64,000 nucleotides of DNA from SXTU01 sp964496695 (GTDB lineage: Bacteria; Verrucomicrobiota; Verrucomicrobiia; Limisphaerales; SXTU01). The position numbers and the translations under genes are program-made. The notes under the pieces are model-generated. The model ran no database searches. It was not told the DNA's origin and saw nothing but the letters and a program-made list of their open reading frames with translations. How positions within the stretch are numbered: position 1 is the first letter of the stretch; each line of letters opens with the position of its first letter. This document shows positions 23,982 through 33,213 of the stretch, one piece after another. The stretch spans positions 1 through 64,000 of the forward strand of contig CAZCBE010000024.1 in NCBI GenBank assembly GCA_964496695.1, given 5' to 3'.

Positions 23982-25289
23982 TCATTTCGTTCCCGTTCCC
24001 GCTCCCAGCCTCGGCGACACGCCGAGCCGGTAATAATCAAACCCCAGCGCCGCCGCCTGCTCCCCATCCAGCACGCCGAACGGATCCAGCAGAATCTTCC
24101 CCGGCATCGCCGCGCGGATCGCCGCCAGGTCCAGCTTCCGAAACTCCGGCCACGGCGTGGGAATCACCAGCACCTGCGCGTTGCGACACGCCTCCAGCGC
24201 CGTCTCGCGCTGCGCGAACTGCGGATACGCGTTCGCCGCCAGCCGCACCACCGGGTCGTAGGCCTGCTTGCGGCACTCCGAAATCCCGGAGAGGAACTGC
24301 AGCGACGGCGAGTTCTTCGTCGAGTGCGTGTTCTCCTTGTAGGCCAGGCCCCAGACCGCGACGGTCACGCTGGAGAGCGCGAGCCGGTGCCGCGCGCAGG
24401 CCTCGCGGAACGTCCGCGCCGTCCAGTCCTTCCGATGCGCGCTGTTGCGCTGCCACGCATCCACGATACCCGTGTCCGCCAGCGAGCCTTCCGCCAGCCG
24501 CTTCACCGTGACGAGGTCGCGCTCGAGATTCCCGCCCGCGATGCCCAGCCCCGGCCCGAGATACGCGTGCGGGCCGATGCGCTTGTCGAGCCGCAGCGCC
24601 GGGACGATCTCCGACCAGTCCGCGCCGATGCGTTCGCAGACCTCCGCGAGGGTGTTCGTGGTGGCCACGGACGAGACGAGGAAGAAATTGATCGCGATCT
24701 TGGCCAGCTCCGCGCTTTCGTAGCGCATCGCCAGCACGGGGCAGCCAAACGCCTCCAGCCACTGCGCGTAAGCCGCCGGCAGCGGCGTGCGCGGGTCATC
24801 GCACCCGACGATGTAGCGCTCCGGCTTGAGCGCTCGCTCGACCGCGTTGCCGAAGACGAGCGTCTCGACCTGATAGTGCAGATGCCCGCCCAGCGGCATG
24901 CCCTGTCCCTTCAGCGACCGCGTGAAACCCGGTGGCACCTGGCACAGAATCACCGCCGTCGCATCCGCGGCGAGGTGCGGGGCTGTGTGCGCAAGCAATT
25001 GCCGCAGCGGGCCGAGATCACTGCGGTTCCCCGCGTCTGTCGGCACATCGAGCGAGTAAAAGACCACGCGGCATTTCGCGAGTGCAGTGACATCGGACGT
25101 GAAGTTCAGCCGTGCGCGATTCGCGTTGAAGAGTTCCTCCAGCCCCGGCTCGGAAACGGGAAACTGCCCTTGTCCCAGCCGTTCGCACAGCGCGGCATCG
25201 CGGTCGAACCCGACCACGTCAAACCCCTTCGCCGCCGTGGCGAGGCCATAGACGATGCCGAGATGCGAGAGGCCGACGAAGCCGATCAT
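23982..25289 (-). CDS. UDP-glucose/GDP-mannose dehydrogenase-family protein lacking the catalytic cysteine
   Basis: A 435-residue protein with the three-part fold of nucleotide-sugar dehydrogenases: NAD-binding start MIGFVGLSHLGIVYG, linker helix region AELAKIAINFFLVSSVATTNTLAEV, and C-terminal domain VAVWGLAYKENTHSTKNSPS...YDP. In active enzymes the middle region reads GFGGSCFPKD with the catalytic Cys (Cys260 in E. coli Ugd). Here it is GIAGGNLERD and the Cys position is Asn254. The four-electron oxidation should therefore not proceed normally; a two-electron or non-redox role is possible. GLSHLG replaces the usual GxGYVG. It sits between SDR and Gfo/Idh/MocA genes on the same strand. Confidence 0.85.
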   Translation of the reverse strand: MIGFVGLSHLGIVYGLATAAKGFDVVGFDRDAALCERLGQGQFPVSEPGLEELFNANRARLNFTSDVTALAKCRVVFYSLDVPTDAGNRSDLGPLRQLLAHTAPHLAADATAVILCQVPPGFTRSLKGQGMPLGGHLHYQVETLVFGNAVERALKPERYIVGCDDPRTPLPAAYAQWLEAFGCPVLAMRYESAELAKIAINFFLVSSVATTNTLAEVCERIGADWSEIVPALRLDKRIGPHAYLGPGLGIAGGNLERDLVTVKRLAEGSLADTGIVDAWQRNSAHRKDWTARTFREACARHRLALSSVTVAVWGLAYKENTHSTKNSPSLQFLSGISECRKQAYDPVVRLAANAYPQFAQRETALEACRNAQVLVIPTPWPEFRKLDLAAIRAAMPGKILLDPFGVLDGEQAAALGFDYYRLGVSPRLGAGTGTK

Positions 25290-25337
25290 GGGTTCTTTCG
25301 TGGGTTATCGGACCCGGCCTGCGAACCGAAGCGCTTT

Positions 25338-25521
25338 GGAGTGCGGTGACTTGTCACCGCTTTCCGCAGGCGACTTGTCGCCGTCGAAGTCCGATTCACT
25401 CTCGTTTGGCCGGGCCGCCCCGGCTCGCGCCAGCCGGAGGACGCTCGGATAAACCGAGCACCAGCGAACCTCGACGGCGACAAGTCGCCTGCGGAAAGCG
25501 GCGAGAACTCGCCGCACTCCA
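25338..25521. repeat. Family C long inverted repeat
   Basis: GGAGTGCGGTGACTTGTCAC, then TTCCGCAGGCGACTTGTCGC on the left; the inverted copies (GGCGACAAGTCGCCTGCGGA, then GCCGCACTCC) on the right. Partial copies are at 10253-10284 and 40118-40184. The 280-nt gap contains no gene. Confidence 0.85.
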
Positions 25522-25569
25522 TAACTCGCGCCGTGGCTCGGTCGCACCCGTAATGCTGTGCTGACTTGA

Positions 25570-26484
25570 TCATGCGGTGGTCACCTGGCGGGCTAGCGCG
25601 TCGAGTTGCGCGCCGATCCACAGGTCATTCTCCCAGTTCCCCCCGCCCGTGCGGCAGAGCGCGAGGAAGTGGTCATACTCCAGCTTCCACGTCGGGTCGG
25701 GCTGCTCCAGCGTCTCGACCGTTTCCTCCGGCCGGCCGCTGGGGAAGATGCGTTTGCGCACCGTGAGCGTGCTCGGTCCCCACTTGCACAGGCACTGGAT
25801 GTGCGCGCTGCCCAGCTCGCCGTAGAGATCGAGCGAGAACGTGTTCCGCCACGAGAGCAACGTGGCCTCCATCTCCCAGACCGCCGGGCCGTCGAAGCCG
25901 TAGATCACATGATCGGGCGATTTGTTCTCGAAGCGGTTCACGCTCCAGATGCGCCCTGTGTCCGCGCGCGGGCCGAAGAGAAAGTGCGCCATGTCCAGCA
26001 TGTGCGAGCCGAGGTCCGGCAGCACGCCCGCGCCCTTGTCGCGCCACACCGAGTTGCGCACGTCGCGCGCCGTGCCGTTGCCGTAGAAGATGCGTGTGAG
26101 ATAAACGCGGCCCAGCGCACCGGAGTCCACGACCTGCTTCACCTTCGCAATATGCGGCTCGAAGCGGTGATTGTAAGCCGTGTAAGCCGCCGCCTTCGTG
26201 CGCTGCGCATGCGCGATCAGCTCCTGAATCTCGCTGGCCGGTGCCAGCAAGGGCTTCTCCACGAGCACATGCTTTCCGTTCGAGACGAGATGCCGGAGAA
26301 TGGGGACCTTCGCATCATCCGGCACGCACACGCAGGCGGCGTCGTAGCGGTCGAGCGGCACTTCCTGGATCGTCTTGAAATCCACGCCCGCCGCCACCGG
26401 GTCCACCACCGCGACCACACGATCCCCCGCGACCGCGCGGCGTTTGCGGCCCTGCACCCCGAGGCCGATGATGACCACTCTCAT
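25570..26484 (-). CDS. Gfo/Idh/MocA-family oxidoreductase
   Basis: A 304-residue NAD(P)-dependent oxidoreductase. The Rossmann start is MRVVIIGLGVQGRKR (residues 1-15), the conserved E-K-P motif is VLVEKPLLAP (about 86-95), and the C-terminal domain has GVLPDLGSHMLDMAHFLFG with the usual D-x3-H. Such enzymes oxidise or reduce sugars or sugar nucleotides. The start at ATG 26484 fits the fold; the frame upstream to 26610 is a family A repeat. It lies within a five-gene minus-strand block of sugar-nucleotide genes. Substrate unknown. Confidence 0.92.
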   Translation of the reverse strand: MRVVIIGLGVQGRKRRAVAGDRVVAVVDPVAAGVDFKTIQEVPLDRYDAACVCVPDDAKVPILRHLVSNGKHVLVEKPLLAPASEIQELIAHAQRTKAAAYTAYNHRFEPHIAKVKQVVDSGALGRVYLTRIFYGNGTARDVRNSVWRDKGAGVLPDLGSHMLDMAHFLFGPRADTGRIWSVNRFENKSPDHVIYGFDGPAVWEMEATLLSWRNTFSLDLYGELGSAHIQCLCKWGPSTLTVRKRIFPSGRPEETVETLEQPDPTWKLEYDHFLALCRTGGGNWENDLWIGAQLDALARQVTTA

Positions 26485-26534
26485 ACCCGATCCGAGTGAA
26501 ACTCGGTGATATGTGGCCGGTGTGTGGCGTGCTC

Positions 26535-26664
26535 CACTCCCTCTCCCTTTGCGGAGCAAGGGGAGAGGGTTGGGGTGAGGGGTTGCGTGCGTGGGCGAGG
26601 GTGGCCGCACCCCTCATCCGGCCTCCGGCCACCTTCTCCCCTCGCTCCGCGAAGGGAGAAGGAG
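26535..26664. repeat. Family A inverted repeats
   Basis: Two palindromes: CCCTCTCCCTTTGCGGAGC with GGGGAGAGGGTTGGGGTGAG (26540-26582), and CCCCTCATCCGGCCTCCGGC with ...CCTTCTCCCCTCGC/GCGAAGGGAGAAGG (26610-26664). The second pair recurs at 54140-54195 in inverted orientation. Confidence 0.8.
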
Positions 26665-26711
26665 CACTGCGCACCCTCATGTATTCTACCAGCGTTCATC
26701 AGGACTTGGCG

Positions 26712-28262
26712 TCATTCGTAACGCGCGCGTTTCTCGACTTCCGCCAGCTTCTTGAGCACGTCCGCCGGGGCCACCGGGTTGTTGCCGTCCTGCTCGCAAG
26801 CCACGGCAGCGGCGATGGAGCCGAGGATGCTCGCGACCACGTTCGAGCCGGTGACCTTCAGCGACAGCGTGGCGTAGGCCAGCAGCGCATCGCCGGCGCC
26901 GACCGCGTCCACGACGTTCCCGGCGAAGCTGTCCACCGTGAAGAACGAGCGCACGTTCGGATCGGGCGAGCGGTAGGTGATGAGCCCGCGCTCGCCGAGC
27001 TTGAGGATGAGCGTCTTGCAGCGCGCCTTCTTGTAGAGGTCCAGCGCGAGCGGACGCACGGTCGAATCCTGGTCGCCGAGGGAGAAGCGCGCCTCACGCT
27101 CGTTCGGCGTGATGAGATCGAAGTCCTGGAACTCGAGGATGTTGCCCCAGCGGTTGGCCACCTGGCTGTCCGCCACGCGCATGGCACCTGCCGGCACCGC
27201 AGCGGTGAGCGGCGGGATGGTGTGCTTGTTGAAGAGGCCGTGCCGGAAGTCGCTGAACACCGCGACATCCACGGGATGCGCCGCGAGCTGCGCCCTGAGC
27301 TTCTCGAGAATCTTGTCGGAGATCGGGCGGTTATCGAGCTTGTCCACCTTCAGCATCCGGTAGCCATTGGTGATGAAGGCGTTCTTGTGCGTCGTGGGCC
27401 GCGTCGGGTCCACCACCGCCTCGACGGTGATGCCGGCGGACTTGAGATCTTCCACCACGAAGTCCTTGAGCGCGTCATTGCCCAGCATGGTGGAGAAGAC
27501 CACTTCGCCGCCCGCCGCGCGCATGTGCTTGGCCACCACGGCCGCGCCGCCGGAGAAATCCACCGCGCGCTCATACTTCACGCTGAAGGTCGGCGTCTTG
27601 GCCGTGCCGCCAATGAGCGTGCAGTAGGTGTAGCCGTCCACGATCGTGTCGCCGATCACATGCACGCGCACGCCGCGCATCTTGTCGAGCGCGGTGCGGA
27701 GGTCCGCGAAGCCCAGGCCCTCGGATTCGAGCAGCGCGTGGAGCTTGTCCACCGCGAGATTCGGCGGCGTCATGTCAATGATCGCCGAGGAGGACATGAT
27801 CAGGTCGCCCGGGGTGAAGACCACTTCGCCGCCGTAGCTTTCGAGCGTCGCGATCTCCTCCTTGGTCTTCGGGTGGACGCCCTCGGACGAATACTCGTAG
27901 CCCTTCGCGAAGAAGTCGGGCTGGATGAACTTGAGGTTCTCGATGGGCGTGGCGTTCTCATCCACGATCACGTAGTCCACGCATTCAAGCGCGGCCAGGT
28001 TCATCGCGCGCAGCTCCTGCGGGACGAACGGGCGGAAGTTGGCCTTGTTGATGTGCGCGTCGGACGTGAGGCTGGCGATGAGCCGGTCGGCCTTGCTCTT
28101 GGCATACATCAGGTGCCGGATGTGGCCGGGATGCACGAGGTCGAAGGTGCCATGGCACATGATGACGCTGTGCGAACGCGGACGCGGGCCGATGGCCTCG
28201 CGCAGTTGCTCGCGCGTCATGATCTTCCGACGGTAATCGGGCTGCTTGTCAGACGGAGTCAT
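26712..28262 (-). CDS. Bifunctional nucleotidyltransferase-PfkB sugar kinase (HldE-like, reversed domain order)
   Basis: A 516-residue two-domain protein. Residues 15-170 are a cytidylyltransferase-type domain with HGTFDLVHPGHIRHL (HxGH at 44-47). Residues 190-516 are a PfkB/ribokinase domain with VHVIGDTIVDGYTYC, SGGAAVVAKHMRAAGG, and the catalytic DAVGAGDALLAY (Asp458). E. coli HldE has the same two activities (heptose-7-P kinase and heptose-1-P adenylyltransferase) in the opposite order. Here it probably phosphorylates and activates a sugar for surface polysaccharide synthesis; heptose is one candidate. It would be first in the transcription unit with the downstream Gfo/Idh/MocA and dehydrogenase-like genes. 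Start is MTPSDK or MTREQL 14 codons later. Confidence 0.9.
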   Translation of the reverse strand: MTPSDKQPDYRRKIMTREQLREAIGPRPRSHSVIMCHGTFDLVHPGHIRHLMYAKSKADRLIASLTSDAHINKANFRPFVPQELRAMNLAALECVDYVIVDENATPIENLKFIQPDFFAKGYEYSSEGVHPKTKEEIATLESYGGEVVFTPGDLIMSSSAIIDMTPPNLAVDKLHALLESEGLGFADLRTALDKMRGVRVHVIGDTIVDGYTYCTLIGGTAKTPTFSVKYERAVDFSGGAAVVAKHMRAAGGEVVFSTMLGNDALKDFVVEDLKSAGITVEAVVDPTRPTTHKNAFITNGYRMLKVDKLDNRPISDKILEKLRAQLAAHPVDVAVFSDFRHGLFNKHTIPPLTAAVPAGAMRVADSQVANRWGNILEFQDFDLITPNEREARFSLGDQDSTVRPLALDLYKKARCKTLILKLGERGLITYRSPDPNVRSFFTVDSFAGNVVDAVGAGDALLAYATLSLKVTGSNVVASILGSIAAAVACEQDGNNPVAPADVLKKLAEVEKRARYE

Positions 28263-28343
28263 GCAAAGGAAATGTCAGTCGTTGGCCGGGATGCTAACGG
28301 TCCCCCGGCAAAAGGCGAGGCGAAGTAGGCGGCCGGTTTCGGG

Positions 28344-28481
28344 GGGCGTATCTGGACACTGTCCCCGCCCTCGCCCCCCGGGCAAGCGAGGACGCTTGCG
28401 GCACGGCCGGCCGGAGGCCGGCGCTACGTGTCGCCGGCGTCCGCGCCGGCTCGGCTTCGGGGCCAGTGCCGAGATGCGCCC
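28344..28481. repeat. Shell-type composite element with family G core
   Basis: The outer arms are GGGCGTATCTGGACACTG (28344) and its inverted partner CAGTGCCGAGATGCGCCC (ending 28481). The inner core is the family G palindrome GGCCGGCCGGAGGCCGGCGC. A second copy with the same core lies at 53958-54094. The 28263-28631 gap has no gene otherwise. Confidence 0.8.
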
Positions 28482-28631
28482 GTTTCGGGGCGACCGGACA
28501 CCGCGCCTCGCCCTTCAATGCCGTGCTCCGCGCTCCTGCATCCCCATGGGGAGAATACCCCATGGCCAGAGTTGGGCTGATCCCGGCAACGTCCCATGGC
28601 GGGGAGACGCAAATTTGCCGCCGCTCAACCT

Positions 28632-28796
28632 ATGAATGACGCCACCATCGCCGTGCTGGTCCTGACCGCAACCCTGGGCGCCTTTGGCTTTGTGACCGTG
28701 CAGGTGAAGGCCAGCCGGGCCCGGCGTCAGCACTCGCTGGGCGACATGTATAAGCCTGGCCACAAGCCACCGGCGCCGCCGCCGGCAGCGGAGTGA
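28632..28796 (+). CDS. Small single-pass membrane protein
   Basis: A 54-residue open frame: MNDATIAVLVLTATLGAFGF starts a hydrophobic segment of about 20 residues, followed by a basic stretch (KASRARRQ) and a Pro-rich tail (PGHKPPAPPPAAE). The topology is probably N-out, C-in. No family is recognised. An upstream in-frame ATG at 28596 would add 12 residues. It precedes the PAS-domain gene by 87 nt on the same strand. Plausible but small; coding is not certain. Confidence 0.5.
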   Translation: MNDATIAVLVLTATLGAFGFVTVQVKASRARRQHSLGDMYKPGHKPPAPPPAAE

Positions 28797-28883
28797 AAGC
28801 CATCCCTTTTGGCTATCCCGGCTGACTCCTAAAGTATACTCTCTCCAGATTGAACCCCCCCGGCCTCCACTGATTCTGCCGCC

Positions 28884-29648
28884 TTGCGCCTTGCAGCCGA
28901 GGCGCGGCTGAAGGCGCAGACCGCCGCCCGCGAGCCGCAGAGCGAGACCGATCTCCGGCGGCTGCAGCACGAACTCGAGGTCCACCAGATCGAGCTGGAG
29001 ATGCAGAACGAGGAACTCCAGACGGCCCTCGCCGCGAATGCCGCCGCGCTCGAACGCTACACCGACCTCTACGACTTCGCGCCGCTGGGCTATCTCACGC
29101 TGGATCGGACCGGCACGATCCTCGCCGCCAACCTCACCGTCGCGCGGCTCCTGGGCCTCGACCGTTCCCGCCTCCTGGGCCGCCGCCTGGCCCTGCATCT
29201 GGCCGAGGCCGACCGAAGCGTATTCCACAAGTTCCTCGAAACCACGTTCACCAGCAGCTTGCGGGAAGGCTGCGAAGCGGCGGTCCCGCGGCCCGGCGCG
29301 GCGTCCCGCCAAGTGCGGTTCGAGGCGGTCGTCGCCGAAGACGGGCGGGAGTGCCGGGCCGCCGTCATGGACATCACCGAGCGTCATTGGGCGGAGGCCG
29401 AGCGGGTCCGCCTGATCGAGGAACTGACGCACACCCTCTCCGAAGTGAAAGTCCTGAGCGGCCTGCTGCCCATCTGCGGCTACTGCAAGCGAATCCGGGA
29501 CGACAAGAATTACTGGCAGAGCGTCGAGCATTACATCGCCACGCACACCAGCGCCAAATTCACCCACAGCGTCTGCCCGGAGTGCGAGAACAAGATCGTC
29601 CAGCCCGAGCTGGAGGCGCTGCTCCGCCGGGCGGGCCTCAAGCCCTGA
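28884..29648 (+). CDS. PAS-domain protein with C-terminal CxxC...CxxC module
   Basis: A 254-residue cytoplasmic sensor-like protein. Residues 20-55 form a coiled coil (LRRLQHELEVHQIELEMQ, NEELQ), 55-180 a PAS domain (YDFAPLGYLTLDRTGTILAANLTVARLLG...VMDITERHWAEAE), then a helix and a small module LPICGYCKRIRDDKNYW...HSVCPECENKI whose four cysteines (CGYC, CPEC) suggest a metal or redox site. This module is common after PAS or response-regulator domains in Verrucomicrobia and delta-proteobacteria; its role is unknown. There is no kinase or output domain. The start appears to be TTG 28884, just after an in-frame stop. It may signal with the hybrid kinase downstream. Confidence 0.83.
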   Translation: MRLAAEARLKAQTAAREPQSETDLRRLQHELEVHQIELEMQNEELQTALAANAAALERYTDLYDFAPLGYLTLDRTGTILAANLTVARLLGLDRSRLLGRRLALHLAEADRSVFHKFLETTFTSSLREGCEAAVPRPGAASRQVRFEAVVAEDGRECRAAVMDITERHWAEAERVRLIEELTHTLSEVKVLSGLLPICGYCKRIRDDKNYWQSVEHYIATHTSAKFTHSVCPECENKIVQPELEALLRRAGLKP

Positions 29649-29974
29649 GCCGCCGAGCGCCGTTGCACTGGCCGCGACCGGGTGCGTGGGTTTTCAGCCC
29701 CGGAGCCGGCGCGATGTAACTGGGAGTCGGTGGACACTTCTGACTCGGGCAGGGAGACTGCCGCTGGTGCGGTTGGGCTGACCAGTGACCACCGTCGGCC
29801 ACGGCCGGCCGGAGGGGATCGCGCGTTTTCCGGCTCATTAACATTTCGATTGAATGCTGGTCTCAGCCTGCCAGTCGGCTGCCAGTGTGGCGCAGGATGG
29901 TCGGGTGGACCCAGTCCCGATCAGGAAGGCCTCCTCCCAGATCCATGAACCGGATGCTCCCTGCTTGATGACCC

Positions 29975-32900
29975 ATGAACATCCTCATCGTTGATGACAG
30001 CAGCGACATCCGCAAGATGCTGCAGCGTCTGATGACGCAGGCCGGCCACGTCGCCCTGACCGCCGAGGACGGCCTCGCCGCGCTAAAAGTGCTCGCCCGC
30101 GAGCGGATGGACGTCGTCCTCACCGATGTGATGATGCCGGGCATGGACGGCTACCGCCTCTGCCAGACCGTGCGCGGCATGGAGGGGATCAAGGACATCC
30201 CCTTCATCTTTCACAGCTCCGCCTACACCACGCCCGCCGACAAGAAACTGGCGCTCGACCTGGGCGCGAATGCGTTCCTGAACAAGCCCGCCTCCGTGGA
30301 CGAAATCCTGGAGACGCTGCGCCGCGTGACCAGCGAGCCGCGCGCGGCCCGTCCGCTCGCCGCCGTCGCCACCCCCGAGGTGGAAGTGATGCGCGAATAC
30401 AGCGACCGCCTGGTGGCCAAGCTCGAGCAGCGCAACACGGAACTCGCCGCCGCCGAGGGCAAATTCCGCACCCTCGTGGAGCAGTCCATCGTCGGCATCT
30501 ACCTGATCCAGGACGACCAGTTCGTGTATGTGAACCCGCGCATGGCGGAGATCCTCGGCACCTCGGTGGACGAGCTGACCGCGCGGCCGGTGTATGAGTT
30601 CATCGCGCCCGCAGACCGGGCGGTGGCGCGCGAGAACGTCCGCCGGCGCATCGCCGGCGAGGTCGCGAGCATCCACTATCAACTGCGGATGCTGCACCAG
30701 TCCGGCACCGTGCTGGAGGTGGAGGCCCACGGCAGCCGGACCGACTACAACGGCCGGCCCGCCGTGATGGGGACCCTGCTGGACATCACCGAGCGCAAGC
30801 AGGCGGAGGCGGCCCTGCATGCCAGCGAGGAACGCTACCGGGCGCTGGTGGACCTGGCGCCGGCGGGCATTTTCGTCATCGTGGACCAGCGGTTTGCTTA
30901 TGCGAACGACGCGTTCTGCCGCATCGTGGGCGCGGGTTCGCCGGCGCAACTGCTGGGGCGGCCCGTGCTGGACCTTTACCCGCCGGAGGTTCACCACGCC
31001 ATGGGCGAGCGCATCGCCCGCAGCGTCGCCGCGGACGAGCCGGAGCCGTTGCTGGCGCAGCCGTATGTGCGGCTGGACGGTTCACGCGTGGAGGTGGAGA
31101 CCATCGCCCGGCCCATCTCCTTCCAGGGCCGGCGCGGTCTGCAGGTGATGGTCAACGACGTCACCCAGCGCCTGGCGGCGGAGCGCGCCATGCACGCCGC
31201 CGAGGCCAAGTATCGGAACCTCTTCGAGAACGTCATCGTGGGCGTCTTCCAGACCACCCCGGGCGGCCGCTACCTCGCGGTGAATCCCGCCCTCGCCCAG
31301 ATGTATGGCTACGCGTCCGCCGAGGACATGCTGGCCAGCCTCACGGACATCCAGCAGCAGTTGTATCTCGAACCCGGCCGGCGCGAGGAGTTCAAGCGCC
31401 TCATGGAAGCTCGCGGCGAGGTCTCCGGCCTCGAGTCACCCATCAAACGCAAGGACGGGAGCATCATCTGGATTTCCGAGACGGCCCGCGCGGTGCGCGA
31501 TGCCCGGGGCCAGGTGCTGCACTACGAGGGCATCGTTGAGGACATCACCGAACGCATCAAGACGGCGGAAAAGGTGCGCGAGCACGCCGCCCTGCTCGAC
31601 CTCACCACGGACGCCATCATCGTGCGTGACCTCGCGCTGCGCGTCACCTACTGGAACAAGGGCGCGGAGGGGCTTTACGGGTGGACCCCCGAGGAGGCCG
31701 TCGGCCGGCTGACCACCGAGCTGCACGCCGGGAATGCCTGGGAAGGCCGCGCGGCGGCGCGCCAGCAGGTGGAGGAACAGGGAAGCTGGCAGGGCGAACT
31801 CCAGCACCGCACCAAGGCCGGCAAGGTGCTCATCGTGGACAGCCGCTGGACCCTGCTCCGCAGCGCCACGGGCGCGCCGCAGGCCGTCCTCGTCATCAAC
31901 AACGACATCACCGAGAAGAAGCGCCTCGAGGCGCAGTTCCTCCGCAGCCAGCGCATGGAGAGCATCGGCTCGCTGGCCGGCGGCATCGCCCACGATCTCA
32001 ACAACGCGCTCGCGCCCATCGTCATGAGCACGGAGATCCTCAAGCTGACCATCTCGGACCCCGAGGCCGGGCGCATCCTCGACACCATCAGCGACTGCGC
32101 CGAGCGCGGCGCGGGCATGGTCAAGCAGATCCTCACCTTCGCCCGCGGCAGCGAGGGCGAGCGCGGCAGCGTCCAGCCCAAGCATCTGGTGAAGGAGATG
32201 ATCGAGATCGCCCGGCACACCTTCCCGAAGGGCATCAGCATCCGCACCGAGGTGGATGGCGAAACCTGGCCGCTTTTGGGCAATCCCACGCAACTCCATC
32301 AGATCCTGCTGAACCTCTGCGTCAATGCCCGCGACGCGATGCCCAACGGCGGCACGTTGACGATGGCGGCGGGGAACGTCCGCCTGAAGGCCACGGACGC
32401 CGTGCTGTCACCGGACGCCAAACCCGGCCCGTATGTGCTGCTGACGGTGAAGGACACCGGCACCGGCATGACCCCGGAAGTGCGGGCCCGCATCTTCGAC
32501 GCGTTCTTCACCACCAAGGAGCCGGGCAAGGGCACGGGCCTGGGCCTCTCCACCGTGCAGAGCATCGTGAAGGAGCACGGCGGTTTCCTCGCGGTGGAGA
32601 GCGAGGTGGGCCGCGGCACCATGTTCAAAGTGTATCTGCCCGCCCAGGAATCCGCCTCCGCCACCGAGGAAGCCGAACTGCCCGCGCTGCCGATGGGCAA
32701 CGGGGAACTCGTCCTGGTGGTGGACGACGAGGCGGCCATCCGCGGCATCGCAGCAGAGACGCTGGAGGCCTTCGGCTACCGCGCCGTGACCGCCGGAGAC
32801 GGGGCGCAGGCCGTCGGCGTGTGCGCGCAGCATCTGGCGGAACTGCAGGTGGTCTTCACGGACATGGCGATGCCGATCATGGACGGCCAGGCCGCCATCC

Positions 32901-33079
32901 GGGCGATCCGCGTGCTCCAGCCCAAGCTCAAGATCATCGCCACCAGCGGGGCGGACGAGCTGTTTGATTCACCGCTGCTGAAGGAACTCGAAGTGCAGGC
33001 CTTCCTGCACAAGCCCTACGGGGCGGACGCCCTGGTGCGCGCGGTGCATGACGTCCTGCACCCGCCCGCCGCCACGTAA
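29975..33079 (+). CDS. Hybrid sensor histidine kinase (REC-PAS x4-HisKA-HATPase-REC)
   Basis: A 1034-residue soluble hybrid kinase. An N-terminal receiver (1-122, phospho-acceptor Asp51 in VLTDVMMPGMDG) is followed by four PAS domains (about 160-285, 290-405, 410-535, 540-655) with DITERK-type ends. Then comes the dimerisation helix with phospho-His673 in GGIAHDLNNALAPI, an ATPase (NARDAMPNGGTLTM; DTGTGM; GKGTGLGLSTV) and a C-terminal receiver (about 905-1030, Asp963 in VFTDMAMPIMDG). No transmembrane segment is seen, so it senses a cytoplasmic cue or receives phosphate from another kinase through REC1. There is no DNA-binding regulator next to it. The 29649-29974 gap upstream shows no gene. 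Confidence 0.95.
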   Translation: MNILIVDDSSDIRKMLQRLMTQAGHVALTAEDGLAALKVLARERMDVVLTDVMMPGMDGYRLCQTVRGMEGIKDIPFIFHSSAYTTPADKKLALDLGANAFLNKPASVDEILETLRRVTSEPRAARPLAAVATPEVEVMREYSDRLVAKLEQRNTELAAAEGKFRTLVEQSIVGIYLIQDDQFVYVNPRMAEILGTSVDELTARPVYEFIAPADRAVARENVRRRIAGEVASIHYQLRMLHQSGTVLEVEAHGSRTDYNGRPAVMGTLLDITERKQAEAALHASEERYRALVDLAPAGIFVIVDQRFAYANDAFCRIVGAGSPAQLLGRPVLDLYPPEVHHAMGERIARSVAADEPEPLLAQPYVRLDGSRVEVETIARPISFQGRRGLQVMVNDVTQRLAAERAMHAAEAKYRNLFENVIVGVFQTTPGGRYLAVNPALAQMYGYASAEDMLASLTDIQQQLYLEPGRREEFKRLMEARGEVSGLESPIKRKDGSIIWISETARAVRDARGQVLHYEGIVEDITERIKTAEKVREHAALLDLTTDAIIVRDLALRVTYWNKGAEGLYGWTPEEAVGRLTTELHAGNAWEGRAAARQQVEEQGSWQGELQHRTKAGKVLIVDSRWTLLRSATGAPQAVLVINNDITEKKRLEAQFLRSQRMESIGSLAGGIAHDLNNALAPIVMSTEILKLTISDPEAGRILDTISDCAERGAGMVKQILTFARGSEGERGSVQPKHLVKEMIEIARHTFPKGISIRTEVDGETWPLLGNPTQLHQILLNLCVNARDAMPNGGTLTMAAGNVRLKATDAVLSPDAKPGPYVLLTVKDTGTGMTPEVRARIFDAFFTTKEPGKGTGLGLSTVQSIVKEHGGFLAVESEVGRGTMFKVYLPAQESASATEEAELPALPMGNGELVLVVDDEAAIRGIAAETLEAFGYRAVTAGDGAQAVGVCAQHLAELQVVFTDMAMPIMDGQAAIRAIRVLQPKLKIIATSGADELFDSPLLKELEVQAFLHKPYGADALVRAVHDVLHPPAAT

Positions 33080-33097
33080 CGCTGCGAACTAGCGCTG

Positions 33098-33180
33098 ATA
33101 GGGCGCGGTGTTCTCACCGCGCCGCCGAGGGCTCGTGGCCTGCGAGTGCTCGGCGGCGGGCTGAGGACAGCCCGCCCTAC
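33098..33180. repeat. Family D inverted repeat (TAGGGCGCGGTG...CAGCCCGCCCTA)
   Basis: TAGGGCGCGGTGTTCTCACC plus GCGCCGCCGAGG on the left pairs with CTCGGCGGCGGGCTGAGGAC and AGCCCGCCCTAC on the right. Copies lie at 38966-39047 and 44321-44402. It follows the hybrid kinase and could end its transcript. Confidence 0.85.
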
Positions 33181-33213
33181 CAGCGCTCCATCACTCCGCT
33201 CGCCCCTCATCCC

